Assembly: GCA_902806565.1 (NCBI GenBank)
Contig: CADCXA010000054.1
Location: forward strand, 1 to 44,108
Reading direction: 5' to 3'
DNA: 44,108 bases
DNA from: Hypoxylon rubiginosum
Lineage: Eukaryota; Ascomycota; Sordariomycetes; Xylariales; Hypoxylaceae
Of the stretch, positions 10,490 through 24,525 are shown piece by piece. The notes below the pieces were generated by a model. That model was not told where the DNA came from and did not search any database. It saw nothing but the letters and a program-made list of their open reading frames with translations. The translations under genes and the position numbers were made by a program. Position 1 is the stretch's first letter; every line of letters begins with the position of its first letter.

Positions 10490-10746
10490 ATTAAAAGTTT
10501 TATTTTATTTAAAAATTAAAAAGTTATATATAAATAATAATATATAACTTTTAATTAGTTAAAAACTATAAAATTATAAAACGGTTATATTAATAAAACT
10601 TTTTATAATTTAAATTTAACTAATAGTAAAAAAAACGATATATTAAAAACAATAAAAAAAAAGGTTTTTTATAACGGCTTAATTAACTAAAAACAATAAG
10701 ATAAAAAGTTTTAAATAAAAGTTATTAACCTAAAACTTTAAAAGTA

Positions 10747-12952
10747 TTATTTGTTTTTAACTAACAAGAATAATTTACCGGCGAACCTATAAAATTAACT
10801 AAAACCCACTTATTTCTTAAGGTTTTAATTAATCCACGAAAAATTATAAAAATATATAATTACTGTAAATAAAAATAGAATTAATTAATTAATCGGTATA
10901 TTTAACTAGAGCTTAAATTACCTTGTTAAAACGCGTATTTTAAAAAAGTATATACGTAATAATATAATTCTTTTTATTTATATTCTTAGAATTTTACTTT
11001 TTATTTTTATTTTTAATAACAATAAATAATTAAACCGTCCCAGCTTACTTATTAATATTACCGCTAACTACAAGTATTTTAATAATAATAATAAATTTCT
11101 TATTAAAATTAAAAACCTTTTTATGTTTTTTAACTTAATTACATTTAATTTAAATTTTAAATGTAAATACCTTTTAATTTTTAAGGGTTAGCTCGGTTAT
11201 TTAACGGTTAAATAATTTTATTATATTTTTAAGTGCCTTATAAACATTTAGGTTCGATATTTTAAATAAATTCCAAATATAACGTTTTATATATAACGTT
11301 AAAATTAATATCGTAAGATTATAAATATTTAAGTTTTATTAAGTTAATTTTTTAATATCTTCCTTGTTTAATTAAATTTTAAGATATTATAACACTTTAA
11401 AACAATTAATTAGTTAATTTTTTATTATTTTAAAACCGGATTTATTATTTTTTATAATTAAAATAACTACTTTAACTTTTAAATAATAACATAGAAAATT
11501 AAACTTATCTATAAAATTAAAATCGGTTATTATAAATAATTTATTTAAAATTTAACGATAAATAAATTTTAAAGTGTTATAAAAACTATTATTTAATAAT
11601 TAAAACTTATAAAAAATATATACCGGTAAAAAATACAAGTAAATATTATTAAAAAAGTAGATAAATATAAATTTATTTTAAGGCCCACTTTTATTAGTAT
11701 ATAAAAAATTAAGAAAAAATAGGAAAATTAAAAAAATAACATTTAAAACTAAAGAAATTAATATATTAACTAATATATAACTTTTATAGTTATTAAATAT
11801 TAATAAGCGTGCCTTATAAAAGAATTTTAATAAAAGCTTAATCTTAGTAATAAATACGTTTTTTAACTATTTAACGGTAATTTTATTATTTATCCAGCCG
11901 TTTTTAAACGTTATATAATATTAATTAACTATAGCTTTAAATTGCTTTTTAAACCAGCTTGTTTATATGTTTTTTCCTTTGAAAATTATACCTGGTTTAA
12001 AAAGCTAGCCTGTGGTATTTATACACTTAATAAAAAATATCTAGGAACGGTTTTACGGGCTTTTTATAAAGGATTTTTTAGATGCCGAGCTTTTTAAAAC
12101 TAGTTTATCGATTCTTAATATCGCAGTTAATTAATTAAATTAAATATATAAAAAAAACGTGGTTTTTTTATTGTATTTAATTATAATATTTTTTTTATTT
12201 ATATTAAAAGTTAATTTAAGTTTTATTTATTTATATTTATCTTATTTAACATTAAAATACCATTTCATAGCTTTAAAATTAAAATTATTAAACTTAATAA
12301 CCTTAATTTTACGATTTATTTTTATATATATAAATAAATTTCAGTAAGTAAAAACTTTAAACTAGTTTTTATTTAAAAGTTTCTTTAAATTTACTAGGTT
12401 TTTTATAATTAAATGTATAATATTATAACTAAAAACGTGTCTTATTAAATCCTAATAAACAATTTATTTAATAAGCTTTTTTTTTTATTTGTAAGTTAAT
12501 ATTTAAACGTTTTAAAAAGCTCTTATAAATAATCGTTTATAAAATCGATAATATATAATAAATCAAGGAATTATATATTTAAAAAATACCGTATAAATAA
12601 AAATATTATTTCGAGTAATATCTAAAATAACTCTAGTTATTATCTTTTTATTATAAAATATTATATTAAATTTTAATAAAGTTATTTAAATTTATATTTA
12701 AAAAATAATATTTTTATAAAAAACTAAGAATCGGTATTTTATATTAAAAATCGTATCTTAGTTTTTAATAACTATATAACTAATTAATTTTAAACTTTAT
12801 ATTTAAGTAAATTAATTAATATTTACTTTAAATTTTTAATCTCATATTATATAAAGTAAAGTTAATTAAAATACGTATAAATAAAATAAATAAGTTTTAA
12901 TTAATTTTACAGGTTCGTTAGTAGGTTGTTCTTACTAATTAAAAACAAATAA
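10747..12952 (-). mobile_element. Fot1/pogo-like DNA transposon, RIPed, inside Copia-2 F
   Basis: A 2206-bp insert flanked by TA (10745-10746 and 12953-12954). Copia-2 B shows the empty site (revcomp TAAAAGTATATTAATTTT). It has 52-bp terminal inverted repeats, left TTATTTGTTTTTAACTAACA and right (revcomp) TTATTTGTTTTTAATTAGTA, differing mainly by transitions. The strand is T-rich, and the transposase reads on the minus strand. Between about 12120 and 11700 it shows PGIIFKGKNI, TFKNGWINNKITVK and KNVFITKIKLLLKFFYKARLLI (in part). This matches the order in Fot1/pogo DDE transposases: FKGK, then a GW motif, then the second catalytic Asp region. Many stops are present, so it is inactive. Confidence 0.85.
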
Positions 12953-14763
12953 TATATTAATTTTATAGAAATGTTAAAATAATTAAAAAAGTTATTTCAG
13001 TTAAATATTAACGATTATTTAAAAAAAAGTTTAATAAATAACATAAAATTTATCGAATAATAGTTTTTAAACTACGATAAATAAAAATTAAAAAGAATAA
13101 ATTAAAATAAATAAAAGATTTATAAGTTTAATAAAAATAATAAAAAAAAATAAAACTATTTATAAAAAAAATTAAACCTTTTATAATCACAATTATAAAA
13201 TCTATTAAACTTATTAATAAGTAGTTAAAAAACTAAAAAATTAAGTTACTAACTTTATATTTTTAAATTATTAAGATACGTATTTTAGCTTAATAAACAT
13301 TTTATATAAATAATATAAAAAATTATCTGCTACTAGTAAAATATATAATAATTAATTAAAATTATAAGTTTAAAAATAATATAAAAAAATAATATAACAA
13401 TTAATAAAAATACTTAAAAACTTTAAAATATAAATAACTAAATAAGAATTAATTATTATAAATATAAAAGTAAAAAGCCTTATAAATATTATTAATAACC
13501 GATTATTAATAAAAAATCTTAAAATTATATTTAATAATGTTTTAAATAACTAAATAATTAACTATAAATTACTAAATATTAATAAAATTAAAAGCGACAC
13601 GCTTAATTATTTAAATATAGTAGTTATTTTATATAAACATATATTTTTATAACTAATTTTTATATAACCCCGCTTTATAAAAAAAATATTTATTACTTAA
13701 TTTAATAATATAAAATTTAATTATAATAAAAATTTAAATACCAAGCCAGGAAAAAAAAAAAACGCCACTTTTAAACTTTTTAATTAATTAAAACAAAGTA
13801 AAAATAATAAAAACTACGGTAAATCATAAGGTTAAAATAATTTAAATAAATAAACTAAGTTAATTAAAAAAAAACAAGCCGATATATTTACCAATCGTTT
13901 ACAAGAAATTAACATTTTATATTTAACTTACTACGGTTACCACGAGATTTTTAACTACTAATATATTATTAAAAATAAAACTTTAAAAAACTAAACCTTA
14001 AACTTTATTATAAAAAAAATAATCGAATATAAAATAATTAAAAATAATATATTTATTAAACTAATTAAAAAAACAAAAAAAAAGTTATTTATATAAAATA
14101 AAAATTAACTAGTTTAAATAATTAAAAAAATAAAAAAAACATTTTTAACTTTATAAGTTATATTTAAAATTAATACCTATCTTTTAAAAAACTTAGTAAT
14201 TTTAAATTTAAAAATTACTATTTATATTTTTAATTAATTTAATTAATTCTTATTATATTAAATAATATATATTAGAAACGTGATTTTTATAAAAGACTTA
14301 ATTATATTTATATAAAAATATAAAAAAATAAATATATATTTAAAAAATCTAAAAAAAGTAAGGCTCTTATAATTATAAAACGTAGTATACTATAAAAAAT
14401 TTATATATAATATAATGTTATTAAAACTTTTAAAAAAAATAAGATACTAATAAAACCATAAAAATATAAATAACTACCTATAAAAAAAGAATAATTCTAT
14501 TTTATATATTATTATTAATAAATAAAACTAATATATTTTAAAGGATTTTCTTAAGAATTTCACTAATTACTTATTTTATATAAAAAGCGTTAAATTTAAC
14601 AGTTAAATAAAATAATTTTTAAATATAATAACTAATAAATTATAATATTTATAATTTAATTATTTAAGATTAAAAGTTTTTAATTACGTAACTAATTACT
14701 TTTAAAAGGTGAAGATTAAAAAGTTTAACTTAACTAAAAAAACCGATCGAATCATTATAACGA

Positions 14764-15600
14764 AATATAACGTGTGTAACTATAAAAAAACTAAGAAACT
14801 TAATTATTATAAATATTATAAATAACCAAGTAAACTAAGTAAACGTTTAACTATTAATTTTTATAATTTAAAAATAAATTTTTAAAGATATTAATATATA
14901 ATATTAATTATTAATAAATATATAAAATAAGCTTAAAACTTTTATCTTAAAAATTATACTTTAAACTTAATTATTAAAATCCTAGATTAAATATTTAAAA
15001 TTATTTAAAAATAACATTAATTTAATATTAAAGTTATTAAATATAATAATAAGTTAATAATAAAAAAATATATTATATAAAATTATATTTAATAAATATA
15101 TTATATTAAACTTAAGTTTTTAACATTAAATACGTAAAATTAAAATAAAGGCGTTAAACGTTTAAAAGGTATAATTAAATAGAAAATTTAAACGATAAAA
15201 ATAAGATTAAAACTTTTAAGTTTTTTATAAATAAAGATTTTTAAAGCTACTACCTATTTTTATAATCACACTTTTAAATATAACCTTAACTAGTAATTTT
15301 TATACGAATGTTTTTATATTTATTTAACTTTTAAAAACGGTGTAATTACCGATAAAAGATTATATTAAACTTACTTAAAAATATATAAATATAAAGCGTT
15401 TATACTCACTATAAAAATAAAATAAAAATAAAACCAACGTTAATATTTTAATTTAAAAGTATAAATAAGCTATTTAGTAAGTTATAACTTTATAAATATT
15501 TATAATATTTAAGTTTTTATATTAAAATAAATTATTAAAATATAAAATGTTATATTTAATAAAAATATTACGTTTAATAAAAATATTTTATCCTTAAAAA
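14764..15600 (+). pseudogene. Copia-2 F integrase remnant
   Basis: A plus-strand reading near 14764 gives KYNVCNYKKTKKL, the end of a zinc-binding HHCC domain with one Cys left and one Cys codon turned to Tyr. Downstream come traces of the catalytic core. Near 15240 FKAATYFYNHTFKYNLN corresponds to the (A)AYLxNRTP region typical of Ty1/copia integrases, and KAFILTIK near 15400 follows. Stops from RIP are frequent. The position, upstream of reverse transcriptase, is the defining Ty1/copia order. Confidence 0.75.
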
Positions 15601-15904
15601 ATAACTTGTTATATATAATAAAAAAAAATATTTAAAACTTAATTAACCAGGTCGCCACTTTATAAAATATAAAAAAAAAAATTAATTTAAAGTTATTAGT
15701 TTTTAAAAAAAACAAAATAAAAATAAAAATACTAGTAAAAAATAAAAGCAAGTAAAACTGTAAAATAAATAGTAATAATAAAAAATATAATAATAAAAAA
15801 ACTAAAAAACTTAATTACTTTTATATTAAAATTATATTTATATTATATCTTATTTTTAATATTACTTTTTTATTAGCTGTTTTATTATTTATTATAATAA
15901 TAAA

Positions 15905-16105
15905 CGAAAGGTTAAATATTATAAATTATATTTTCTTAAATATTAATATAAAAAAAAAGTTAAACGTTATAAATTATATTTTTTTAAATATAATTAAAAA
16001 ACTAAGGTTAAATGTTATAAATTACGCCTTTTATAATAAAATAAAAAAAACAAGGTTAAGTGTTATAAATCACGTTTTTTAAAATAAAAATATAAAAGAT
16101 ATTAT
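15905..16105 (+). repeat. Four-unit minisatellite inside Copia-2 F
   Basis: Four units of roughly 47-55 bp share GTTAAAYGTTATAAATYAYG followed by a T run and an A-rich tail. It lies between integrase and reverse transcriptase. The same four-unit array is found inverted in elements A (about 32125-32325) and B (about 34510-34690), so it belongs to the family. Confidence 0.75.
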
Positions 16106-16599
16106 TTTAATAGATTAAGTTATAGCTTTTAACGCGCTTTTAAAGTAAATTAAAAAAGATTTATTTATTTTTTATTTTAAAGTTATAAACTATATAATAA
16201 ATTAAAAGGTTATGTTTAATATAAAATGTTTAATTTTAATGATAAAATTAATATATAAAAAGTTAATAAATAAGGTATAAATAGTATAAATAATATATTA
16301 TTTATAATATTATTTTATAAGTTAAATAAATTTAAATTTAATACCACGCCTAGAATTATATAAACTTAAAAAATTATAAAAACTTTTATAAAAAAAGTAG
16401 AAAATTTATAAAAGGGATTTATTACCTTTTTTAAAAACTTATAAAAAGTTATAAAACCATGTTTTAAAATAAGGATTTAAAGAAGCTAAGAAATTACATT
16501 TAAATAACTATAAAAAGATAAACTTTTAAATTAAATATAAATAATAAACTGTTAATAGTAAGTAGATTTTAAACTATATATAAATATATATATATAAAT

Positions 16600-17350
16600 T
16601 TAATAAATATAAATAATTTATAAAATGTAAAGTAAAGTTAATAATTCAAGGAAACTAATAAATTAAAAATAAATATTTAAATATCTACGTTTTAATATTA
16701 ACTAGAAGATTATTTTAAACTTTTATTATAATTATAATAAGATTTAATTTTAAACTAATCTAATATAATATAATTAACGTATTTATAAACGTAAATTTAA
16801 ATAAGGAAATCTATATAAAAATACCTTTAAAATACTAAAAACACCAGATTATTTTATATTTATTAAAAATGTTATATAAATTAAGAAAATCTTTTTTATT
16901 TTAATAAAAAAAGTTAACTAAAATATTTATAAAATTAGGCTTTTTAACCGTTTCTTATAAGTCTTACTGCTTTTTTAAAAACGAAGTATTAATTTTTTTT
17001 TATGTTAATAATATTATTTTTATATATTAAAACTATAAGTAATAAATAGTAAATATAATAATATTATAATTATAAAAGAAATATTAATTTATAAGCGGAA
17101 ACAACTTATAGTAATTTCTTAGAATTAAAATAATTAAAAACCAAAATAAAAAATTAATTTAGTTTTTTTAATTTTTATATATAAATAAATTAAATAAACT
17201 ATTAATAAATAAAAAACCAGAAATTATTTTTTTAACTTTTATAAAAAATAAAGAACTATTATTTTTATTAAAATTAACTTCCTTATAATCTATTTAACAA
17301 TATTAATAAAAAATCAAATTAATATTATATATAATAATAATTACACGTTT
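16600..17350 (+). pseudogene. Copia-2 F reverse transcriptase remnant
   Basis: The reading frame gives INFFYVNNIIFIY around the catalytic motif at 17001-17012. Y-V-D-D is now TAT GTT AAT AAT (YVNN), with both metal-binding Asp codons changed GAT to AAT. Upstream, traces of the LYG(L)(K/R) finger region are visible around 16870 as ILIKNVI-like codons. RNase H would follow to about 18140. Inactive. Confidence 0.8.
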
Positions 17351-18142
17351 TAATATTATTTTCATAGCTTTTTAACTAATTAAATTTAATATAAATCCTA
17401 ATAATAAATATTATTTTAAAACCAACTAATTAATTTAATATCTTCTTATTATTTAATACTTATCCTTATAATACGGATATATTAATACATTTAAAATAGT
17501 TAATAATATTTTATTTACCAATAACACTTTTAATTAAAAAAGTTTATAAATATATATAATAAAGTTATTTAAAAAAGTAATTAAATAACATACAAACAAA
17601 TAAAACATAGTAACTATTTTTATAATAAAAATAAAGTTATTATCTTTTATATAAATTATAAAAAAAACTATATTTATATCACGTTTAATTATAAAACTTA
17701 ATATAAATCTAAATAACTTAAAAATTATAATACATTATAATAATAAACAAACAATTAAATTAATATATATAAACATTATATTATTTTAAACCAAGCTATA
17801 ACACGTAGATATTTATAACCATTAACTACAGTAAAAAACACTTGTAAATTAAATTAAAATCACCTATATTTTTATAAAAAATATAATAATAAATAGTTTT
17901 ATTAAAACACTTACTATAAAAAAATTTACCGTATTTACTCGACAATTAAATTTAATAAATATATAAAAAAGAATCGAATCTAAACGGATTTACAAGCTTA
18001 TAAAAAAAAACTTCAATAAGATAAAAAACTTTTTACCTAACAAAAAAAACAATATATATATAATTAACAATTAAAAAATATTAAAAAATAAATCTTAATT
18101 ACTTAAGCTTCTTTATTAAAAATAAATAAGCTTAAAAAAATA

Positions 18143-18324
18143 TATTAAATAATAAAAAGTTATTTTAAAAAACTTATTTAAGTTTTATATATAAGTTAAT
18201 AACTAGAGTTATAATAACCTTATTATAAAACTATTTTAAAAAATTATAAAAACACGTATAATTAAAAAACACACATTTAATATATATAATTAACCTTTTA
18301 ATTAAATACACATATTATTTAACA
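18143..18324 (+). repeat. 3' LTR of Copia-2 F
   Basis: 182 bp, preceded by an A/G-rich tract (AAGCTTAAAAAAATA) that would be the polypurine tract. It ends TTATTTAACA directly before the ATAAG target copy. Confidence 0.88.
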
Positions 18325-18329
18325 ATAAG

Positions 18330-19548
18330 TTAAAAATCTTATTATTATTTTAATAAAAAAAATTTTTAAAAACTTTATTAAAATTAAACTTTAAAAATAT
18401 ATTATATAAGTTATATTATTATACTAAGAAAAAAATATTAATATTTTTTTATATAAATAATATAATTATAATATATTAAAAAAGCAATAAAATAATAATA
18501 ATTAAAATAGTTTTATAATTAAAAAAAAAATATTAAATAATTAAAAAAAATAAAATCTAGTAATTTTTAAAAATTAAAATCATTTATAATTAATATTAAA
18601 AAAAGATTTAACTATTTTAAACTTTATATATTAAAAGAATAATTAAGTTAATTATTTTATTTAATAAATTATTAAATATATTTATAATTTTATAAAAACT
18701 ATTTTTATAAAAAAACCATATTATAAAATAAGAAATTTATTAATATTAATATAAAATTAGTTTAATATTATTTATAATTATATTTATTAAACTTAATATA
18801 TTATTTATAACTTTATAAGTGGCTTGATTTTTTATAAATTTAAGTAATATTTATTAAAAAATAATAAATTAAGTTATATAATATTTATATAAAATAAAAT
18901 AATATATTTTATAAATAAAAAGTAAAGATAATTTAATAGTAACTAATAATATTTTTTTTACCGATAATATAATAAATTATAAAAGTTTATAAATTTATAT
19001 TATAATTTTATTTAATAGATTAATTAGTTAAAAAGTAAATAAATAAAATATTATTATTATATTTATTATAAAAATTAAATTACTGGTATTAATATAAGTT
19101 ATAAAAAAAATAATATATATTAAATAATTAATTAAGAAATTAAAAATTAAGTTTAATTATAAGAAAATTAAAATAAAATATAATAATACGTAGATTATTA
19201 AACTAGTAATTTTAAAAATTACTTAACTTAAAATTAAATTAAAATATATAAATATTTATAACTATTAGTTTTATTAAAAAATTAAAAATAACTTAATTAT
19301 AATTAAATATATATTATTAGTAAAAATAAAAACAAATAAACTAATTAAAATATTATTAACTTAAAAATAACTAAGCTTATTAAACTAATTAAATATTATA
19401 AATATTTAACATTTAATTAAAAAGAAAAAAAATTAAAAGAATTTAATTAAAACTTAAAAAAATATATTAAATATAAATATTTTAATTTTATATTAATAAT
19501 ATTTAAATTTAAACTTTTAATATAAATAATTATAAATTTAAAAAAATG
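18330..19548 (+). pseudogene. Copia-1 element 1 reverse transcriptase and RNase H remnant
   Basis: At 18450-18461 the codons read TAT ATA AAT AAT (YINN), a RIPed Y-x-D-D motif, in the frame FFYINNIIIIY. Further on, the RNase H end is recognisable near 19190-19400, homologous to the clearer copy in element 2. The upstream pol part lies on the other side of the Copia-2 F insert (before 10303). Heavily stopped. Confidence 0.75.
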
Positions 19549-19701
19549 TGTTAAATCTAAGAATTAACCGGTGGCTAAAAATAAATAAACCTTTATTAAA
19601 TGGGTTTTTAAATTAAGATTTTATATATAATAATAATATAAAAATTACACGCTTTTAATTAAAAATTTTAAATTTAATTTAATTAACTTTTAAATTTAAC
19701 A
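19549..19701 (+). repeat. 3' LTR of Copia-1 element 1
   Basis: 153 bp, one base shorter than the family length. It begins TGTTAAATCTAAG and ends TTTAACA. It is followed directly by AAATT, the RIPed target copy, and then the rest of the element 2 LTR. Confidence 0.88.
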
Positions 19702-19706
19702 AAATT

Positions 19707-19843
19707 AACTAGTGGTTAAAAATAAATAAACTTTTATTAAATAAGCTTTTAAATTAGGATTTTATATATAAAAATAATATAAAAATTATATATTTTTTAA
19801 TTAAAAAATTTAAACTTAATTTAATTAACTTTTAAATTTAATA
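19707..19843 (+). repeat. Distal 137 bp of the 5' LTR of Copia-1 element 2
   Basis: It starts AACTAGTGG, the RIPed form of AGCCGGTGG that follows GGATT in the clean LTR. Together with 5770-5786 it makes exactly 154 bp, which shows that element 1 entered this LTR. Confidence 0.9.
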
Positions 19844-22800
19844 ATTAAAAGTTTTATCGCTGTTTTTTTAACGTTATTTATATATAAAAAAAATATTAAA
19901 ATTACTTACTTAAAATATTTATATAATTAAATAATAAAAAGAGTAATTTTTTTAAAATTTTAATTAATTTAAAAGATTAATATAATTAGGAAAATAAATT
20001 TAAATTAAAAGTTAAATTATTAAAGCTTTTTAATTATTTAATTAATAAAACTTTATTATTTAAAAAACTAAAGCTTTTTAATATAACTTTAAAAAAATAT
20101 AATAAGAAAATTAATATTATTATTATTTTTATAAAATTAAATAAATCTATAAAATTTATTATAAAATTATATATTATATTATTAAAAAATTAATATAAAA
20201 ATAATATTAAAAATTAAACGCTTAATATAATAAAATTAAATTAAATAAAAAAGATAATATTAAAAAAAAATATAAAAAAATAATAATATTTTTTAAGAAT
20301 TTTAAAAATATAAACTAATGGTTATAAACTTAAGAAATAATTATATTTAAAATTAAGTTTTATAAAATATTTAAAATATAATATTTAAACTTATAAATAA
20401 AAAACTTTTTAAATATAATAAAAAAATTTTATAAAAACTAAATTATTATTTATAAAATAACTAAGAAATTATAATTTATTAATAACATTTTATAATATAA
20501 AAACTTTATAAATAACTTTTATAATTATATAATTAAAATAATATATAAAAAAAAAAAATATTTAAAAAAGTTTTTAAATTTATTTATAATAAAGAAAATT
20601 TTAATAAAAAAAAATTAACCGAATTTTTTTTTAATTAACTAAAAAATAAAAATATAAATAAAAGAAAATCATAAAAAAAAAATTAAAATACCATGTTAAT
20701 TAATAGTTACTTAATATATAATTAATGTTATTAACTTATAAAATACTATTATATTTTTTTAAAAAAAATATATAATAACTTTAAATTAAAAAATTAATTA
20801 ACTTTTAAAATTAAAAAAGTTTTAAAAGATTTAAAGTTTTAAATATAAATATAATTACTTAAAAAAAATAAATTAAAATCTAGGACTTTTTAACTTAAAA
20901 AAAAATTTAAAAAGTTATAAAAATAATTATATAATTAGTTTATAAAAAAAGTGCCAGTGATATTTTTTATTTTAATAGTAAATAAATATTTTTTAATTTA
21001 TTTAATTATTTTAAATAATAAATTAATTATTATTATAATAAATTAAATATATTATTTAATTAATTAAAAATAAATATTACTTAATAATTATTTTTAATTA
21101 AAAAACTAAACCTTGTTAATTTAAATATATAAAATAATAAATATATTAATTAAAAACATGTTAATATTATTATTAAACACGGCTTATTGTTTTTTATTAT
21201 TAATTATTTTAGTTTTATTATAAAAATTAAAATATAAAAAATTTTAATAAGATAATAAAATAAATTTAATTTATATATAAAAAAAAAATAATATTTTTAT
21301 AAATAAAATTAAAAACATATATAAATAATATATAATAACTTATTAAGTTAATATATAAATAAAAAAAAATATATTTAATATTATTATAAAAAAATATAAA
21401 TATAATATATAAACTAAATAAATTTTTTTAATTAAAAATACCTAGATATAATATTATAAATTAAAATACTTAAAATTTTAAACCTTAAAATACCTTATAA
21501 GTTTATTTTAAAAAATGGTTATTTAAAAACCAATAAAAATTAAATATAAAATTTATAATATATTTAAAATAAAATAATAAATTTAATATATTTTTAAATT
21601 AAACTATTAAATATTAAAAAAACAAATTCTTTTTAACTTTTATAACTATAAAAAAACACCTATTAAAAAAAACTTATATTTTATTTTTATATATTAAACG
21701 TTAAAAATAACTTAAAATTATATATTTAAAAATTATAAAATAAAAATAATTTTTAATATAATAAATAATTATTTAAAATAACTAGAATATTAATATAAAA
21801 TTATTATAAAAGTAATAAAAACTAATAATAAAATAACTATTAATAAACCAACTATTAAAAAAAGCTTAAAAACACACGGAATTAAAATTAAACCTTTAAT
21901 ATTAAACATATAAACTTAAAATAATAAAGCTAAATATTTAAAAAATATAATAAAAATAAAAACATATGCGATATAAATTAAAGTAAAATTATTAATATAT
22001 TTATAACTAAAAATATTTAAAACTATTATTTATTTATATAATTATATATTAAAAGTTAAAAATAACTAAAAAACTTTATTTAATATATTTTTTAAAACAA
22101 TTAAATAAAAGTAAGGATTTTTTATATTAAAAAATAAAAAATTAAATTAAATATATTTATAAATATATAAATATAAAATATATATTATAATAAAAAATTA
22201 AAAACTCCGTTTAAATAAATTAAATAAGTTAAATTTAAAAACCTAAATTAAATATTTAATCGGTTATTAATTTTTAAATATATATTATATATAAATACTT
22301 TATTTAAATAAAATAATTAATATAAAAAATATTATTTTTAATAAAAACAAAATATTTAATAGAAATTTAAATACTTTTTAAAACAATTTAAAAATTATTA
22401 ATATAAAAGAAATAATAGCTTTAATTAAAAAATATATTTTATTAAATTTTAAAAACTATATTTTAAATAAAAAATCTAAAAAATAAAAAAAATTAATAAT
22501 ATATTATTTATTTTAAAAATAATAAATATAGTAAATAAAAAAAAACTAAACGTTAATATTAAAATAAAATATTTATATATTATAACTAAGTTTAAGTTAT
22601 TATTTATATTATTATTAAATTTATTATTTGTTTTATTATATTATATAATTTAAAATAAAAATATAAACCTTATATTAAATTTATTTTAAAACTTAAAACT
22701 TTATAAATTTAAACTATAAAAAACTATATTTTTAGTAGGTTTTAAAACCTTTTTTAAATAAAAAGTAAAACTAAAAATTCTAAATTAAGCTGGCGTAAAA

Positions 22801-23319
22801 AAAACATTATAAAAAAAATAAAAATTACATTAAAAATTCATTAAAAAAACGCCTCGCCAGCGTAAAAAACTTATAAATTATTTAATAAGATATCTTTTTA
22901 AATAAGTAAAAAAAAATAACCTTAAAAGTTATATTTAAATAAAATCTTAGTTAAAAATTAAAAAAATAAATTTAACTATAAAGAAATATTAAATTTTAAA
23001 TTATATATAAGTATATATTTATAAATTTAATAAATATAAACGCTTTTTAAAATATAAAACTAAATTTATTATATAAAAAAACCAATAAAAAAAGCTATAA
23101 TTAAATAAAATATATACTGTTATTTTTATTAATAAATTATTTAAAATACTACTAATAATAATTATTTGTTTTAACCTTAAAATAATATAATATAATATAA
23201 TAAATACTTTTATACACGTTGTTATAATAAATAAGATTTTTATATATATATTATTAAAATACTAAAAAAAAAATATAATATTATAATTATATAAGGTTTT
23301 TTATAAATTAAAAATCTCG

Positions 23320-24525
23320 TTATTATTTTAATAAAAAAAATTCTTAAAAACTTTACTAAAATTAAACTTTAAAAATATATTATATAAGCTATATTATTAC
23401 ACTAAAAAAAAATATTAATATTTTTTTATATAAATAATATAATTATAATATATTAAAACAATAATAAAATAATAGTAATTAAAATAGTTTTATAATTAAA
23501 AAAAAAATATTAAATAACTAAAAAAAACAAAATTTAATGGTTTTTAAAAACTAAAATTATTTATAATTAATATTAAAAAAAAATTTAATTATTTTAAACC
23601 TTATATATTAAAAAAATAATTAAGTTAATTACTTTATTTAATAAACTACTAAATATATTTATAATTTTATAAAAATTATTTTTATAAAAAAACCATATTA
23701 TAAAATAAGAAATTTATTAATATTAATATAAAATCAGTTTAATATTATTTATAATTATATTTACTAAACTTAATATATTATTTATAGTTTTATAATTAGC
23801 TTAATTTCTTATAAACTTAAATAATATCTATTAAAAAATAATAAACCAAGTTATATAATATTTATATAAAATAAAATAATATATTTTATAAATAAAAAAT
23901 AAAAACGATTTAATAATAACTAACAATATTTTTTTTATTAATAATATAATAAATTATAAAAGTTTATAAATTTATATTATAATTTTATTTAATAAATTAA
24001 TTAGTTAAAAAACAAATAAATAAAATATTATTATTATATTTATTATAAAAACTAAATTACTGGTATTAATATAAGTTATAAAAAAAATAATATATATTAA
24101 ATAATTAATTAAAAAACTAGGAATTAAGTTTAATTATAAGAAAATTAAAATAAAATATAATAATACGTAGATTATTAAATTAATAACCTTAAAAATTACT
24201 TAACTTAAAATTAAATTAAAATATATAGATATTTATAACTATTAGTTTTATTAAAAAATTAAAAATAGTTTAATTATAATTAAATATATATTATTAATAA
24301 AAATAAAAATAAATAAACTAACTAAAATATTATTAACTTAAAAATAACTAAGCTTATTAAACTAATTAAATATTATAAATATTTAATACTTAATTAAAAA
24401 GAAAAAAAACTAAAAAAACCTAATTAAAATTTAAAAGAATATATTAAATATAAATACTTTGGTTTTATATTAATAATATTTAAATTTAAGTTTTTAATAT
24501 AAATAACTATAAACTTAAAAAAATG
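23320..24525 (+). pseudogene. Copia-1 element 2 reverse transcriptase and RNase H remnant
   Basis: TAT ATA AAT AAT at 23427-23438 is the RIPed Y-x-D-D motif. Further downstream the RNase H domain reads, in one frame with stops, FINNIINYKS and KLGIKFNYKKIKIKYNNT. Then come LKYIDIYNY, matching the LRHVDIHxH block, and KINKLTKILL, matching the ADGLTKxLP block near the end of Ty1/copia pol. These blocks identify the superfamily. Inactive. Confidence 0.85.

Larger units (their letters stand above)
10308..18324 (+). mobile_element. Copia-2 element F, RIPed, inserted in Copia-1 element 1
   Basis: LTRs of 182 bp each are at 10308-10489 and 18143-18324, with TGTTAAATAATAAG at the start and TTATTTAACA at the end. 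The target duplication is ATAGG (10303-10307) and ATAAG (18325-18329). Element 2 shows the empty site near 23307. Its size is 8.0 kb, or 5.8 kb without the Fot1-like transposon inside it. Integrase and reverse transcriptase traces, in Ty1/copia order, read on the plus strand. Confidence 0.92.
5787..19701 (+). mobile_element. Copia-1 element 1, RIPed, inserted in the 5' LTR of element 2
   Basis: The 5' LTR is 5787-5940 and the 3' LTR 19549-19701. It is flanked by GGATT (5782-5786) and AAATT (19702-19706), a 5-bp duplication after RIP. Taking out Copia-2 F leaves about 5.9 kb, a normal Ty1/copia length. Its internal part is 5941-10307 plus 18325-19548 and includes the MITE-like insert. The first 75 or so bases of its 5' LTR are unmutated; from about 5864 onward CpA is replaced by TpA. 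No coding frame remains. Confidence 0.9.

Noticed and set aside
12159..12347. 62-codon open frame on the plus strand
   Set aside because: It lies antisense to the RIPed transposase of the Fot1-like element, is made almost only of Leu, Ile, Phe, Tyr, Lys and Asn, and reflects AT-rich composition.
15905..16105. CRISPR-like array
   Set aside because: The repeats are directly adjacent, diverged minisatellite units in a fungal retrotransposon, without unique spacers.
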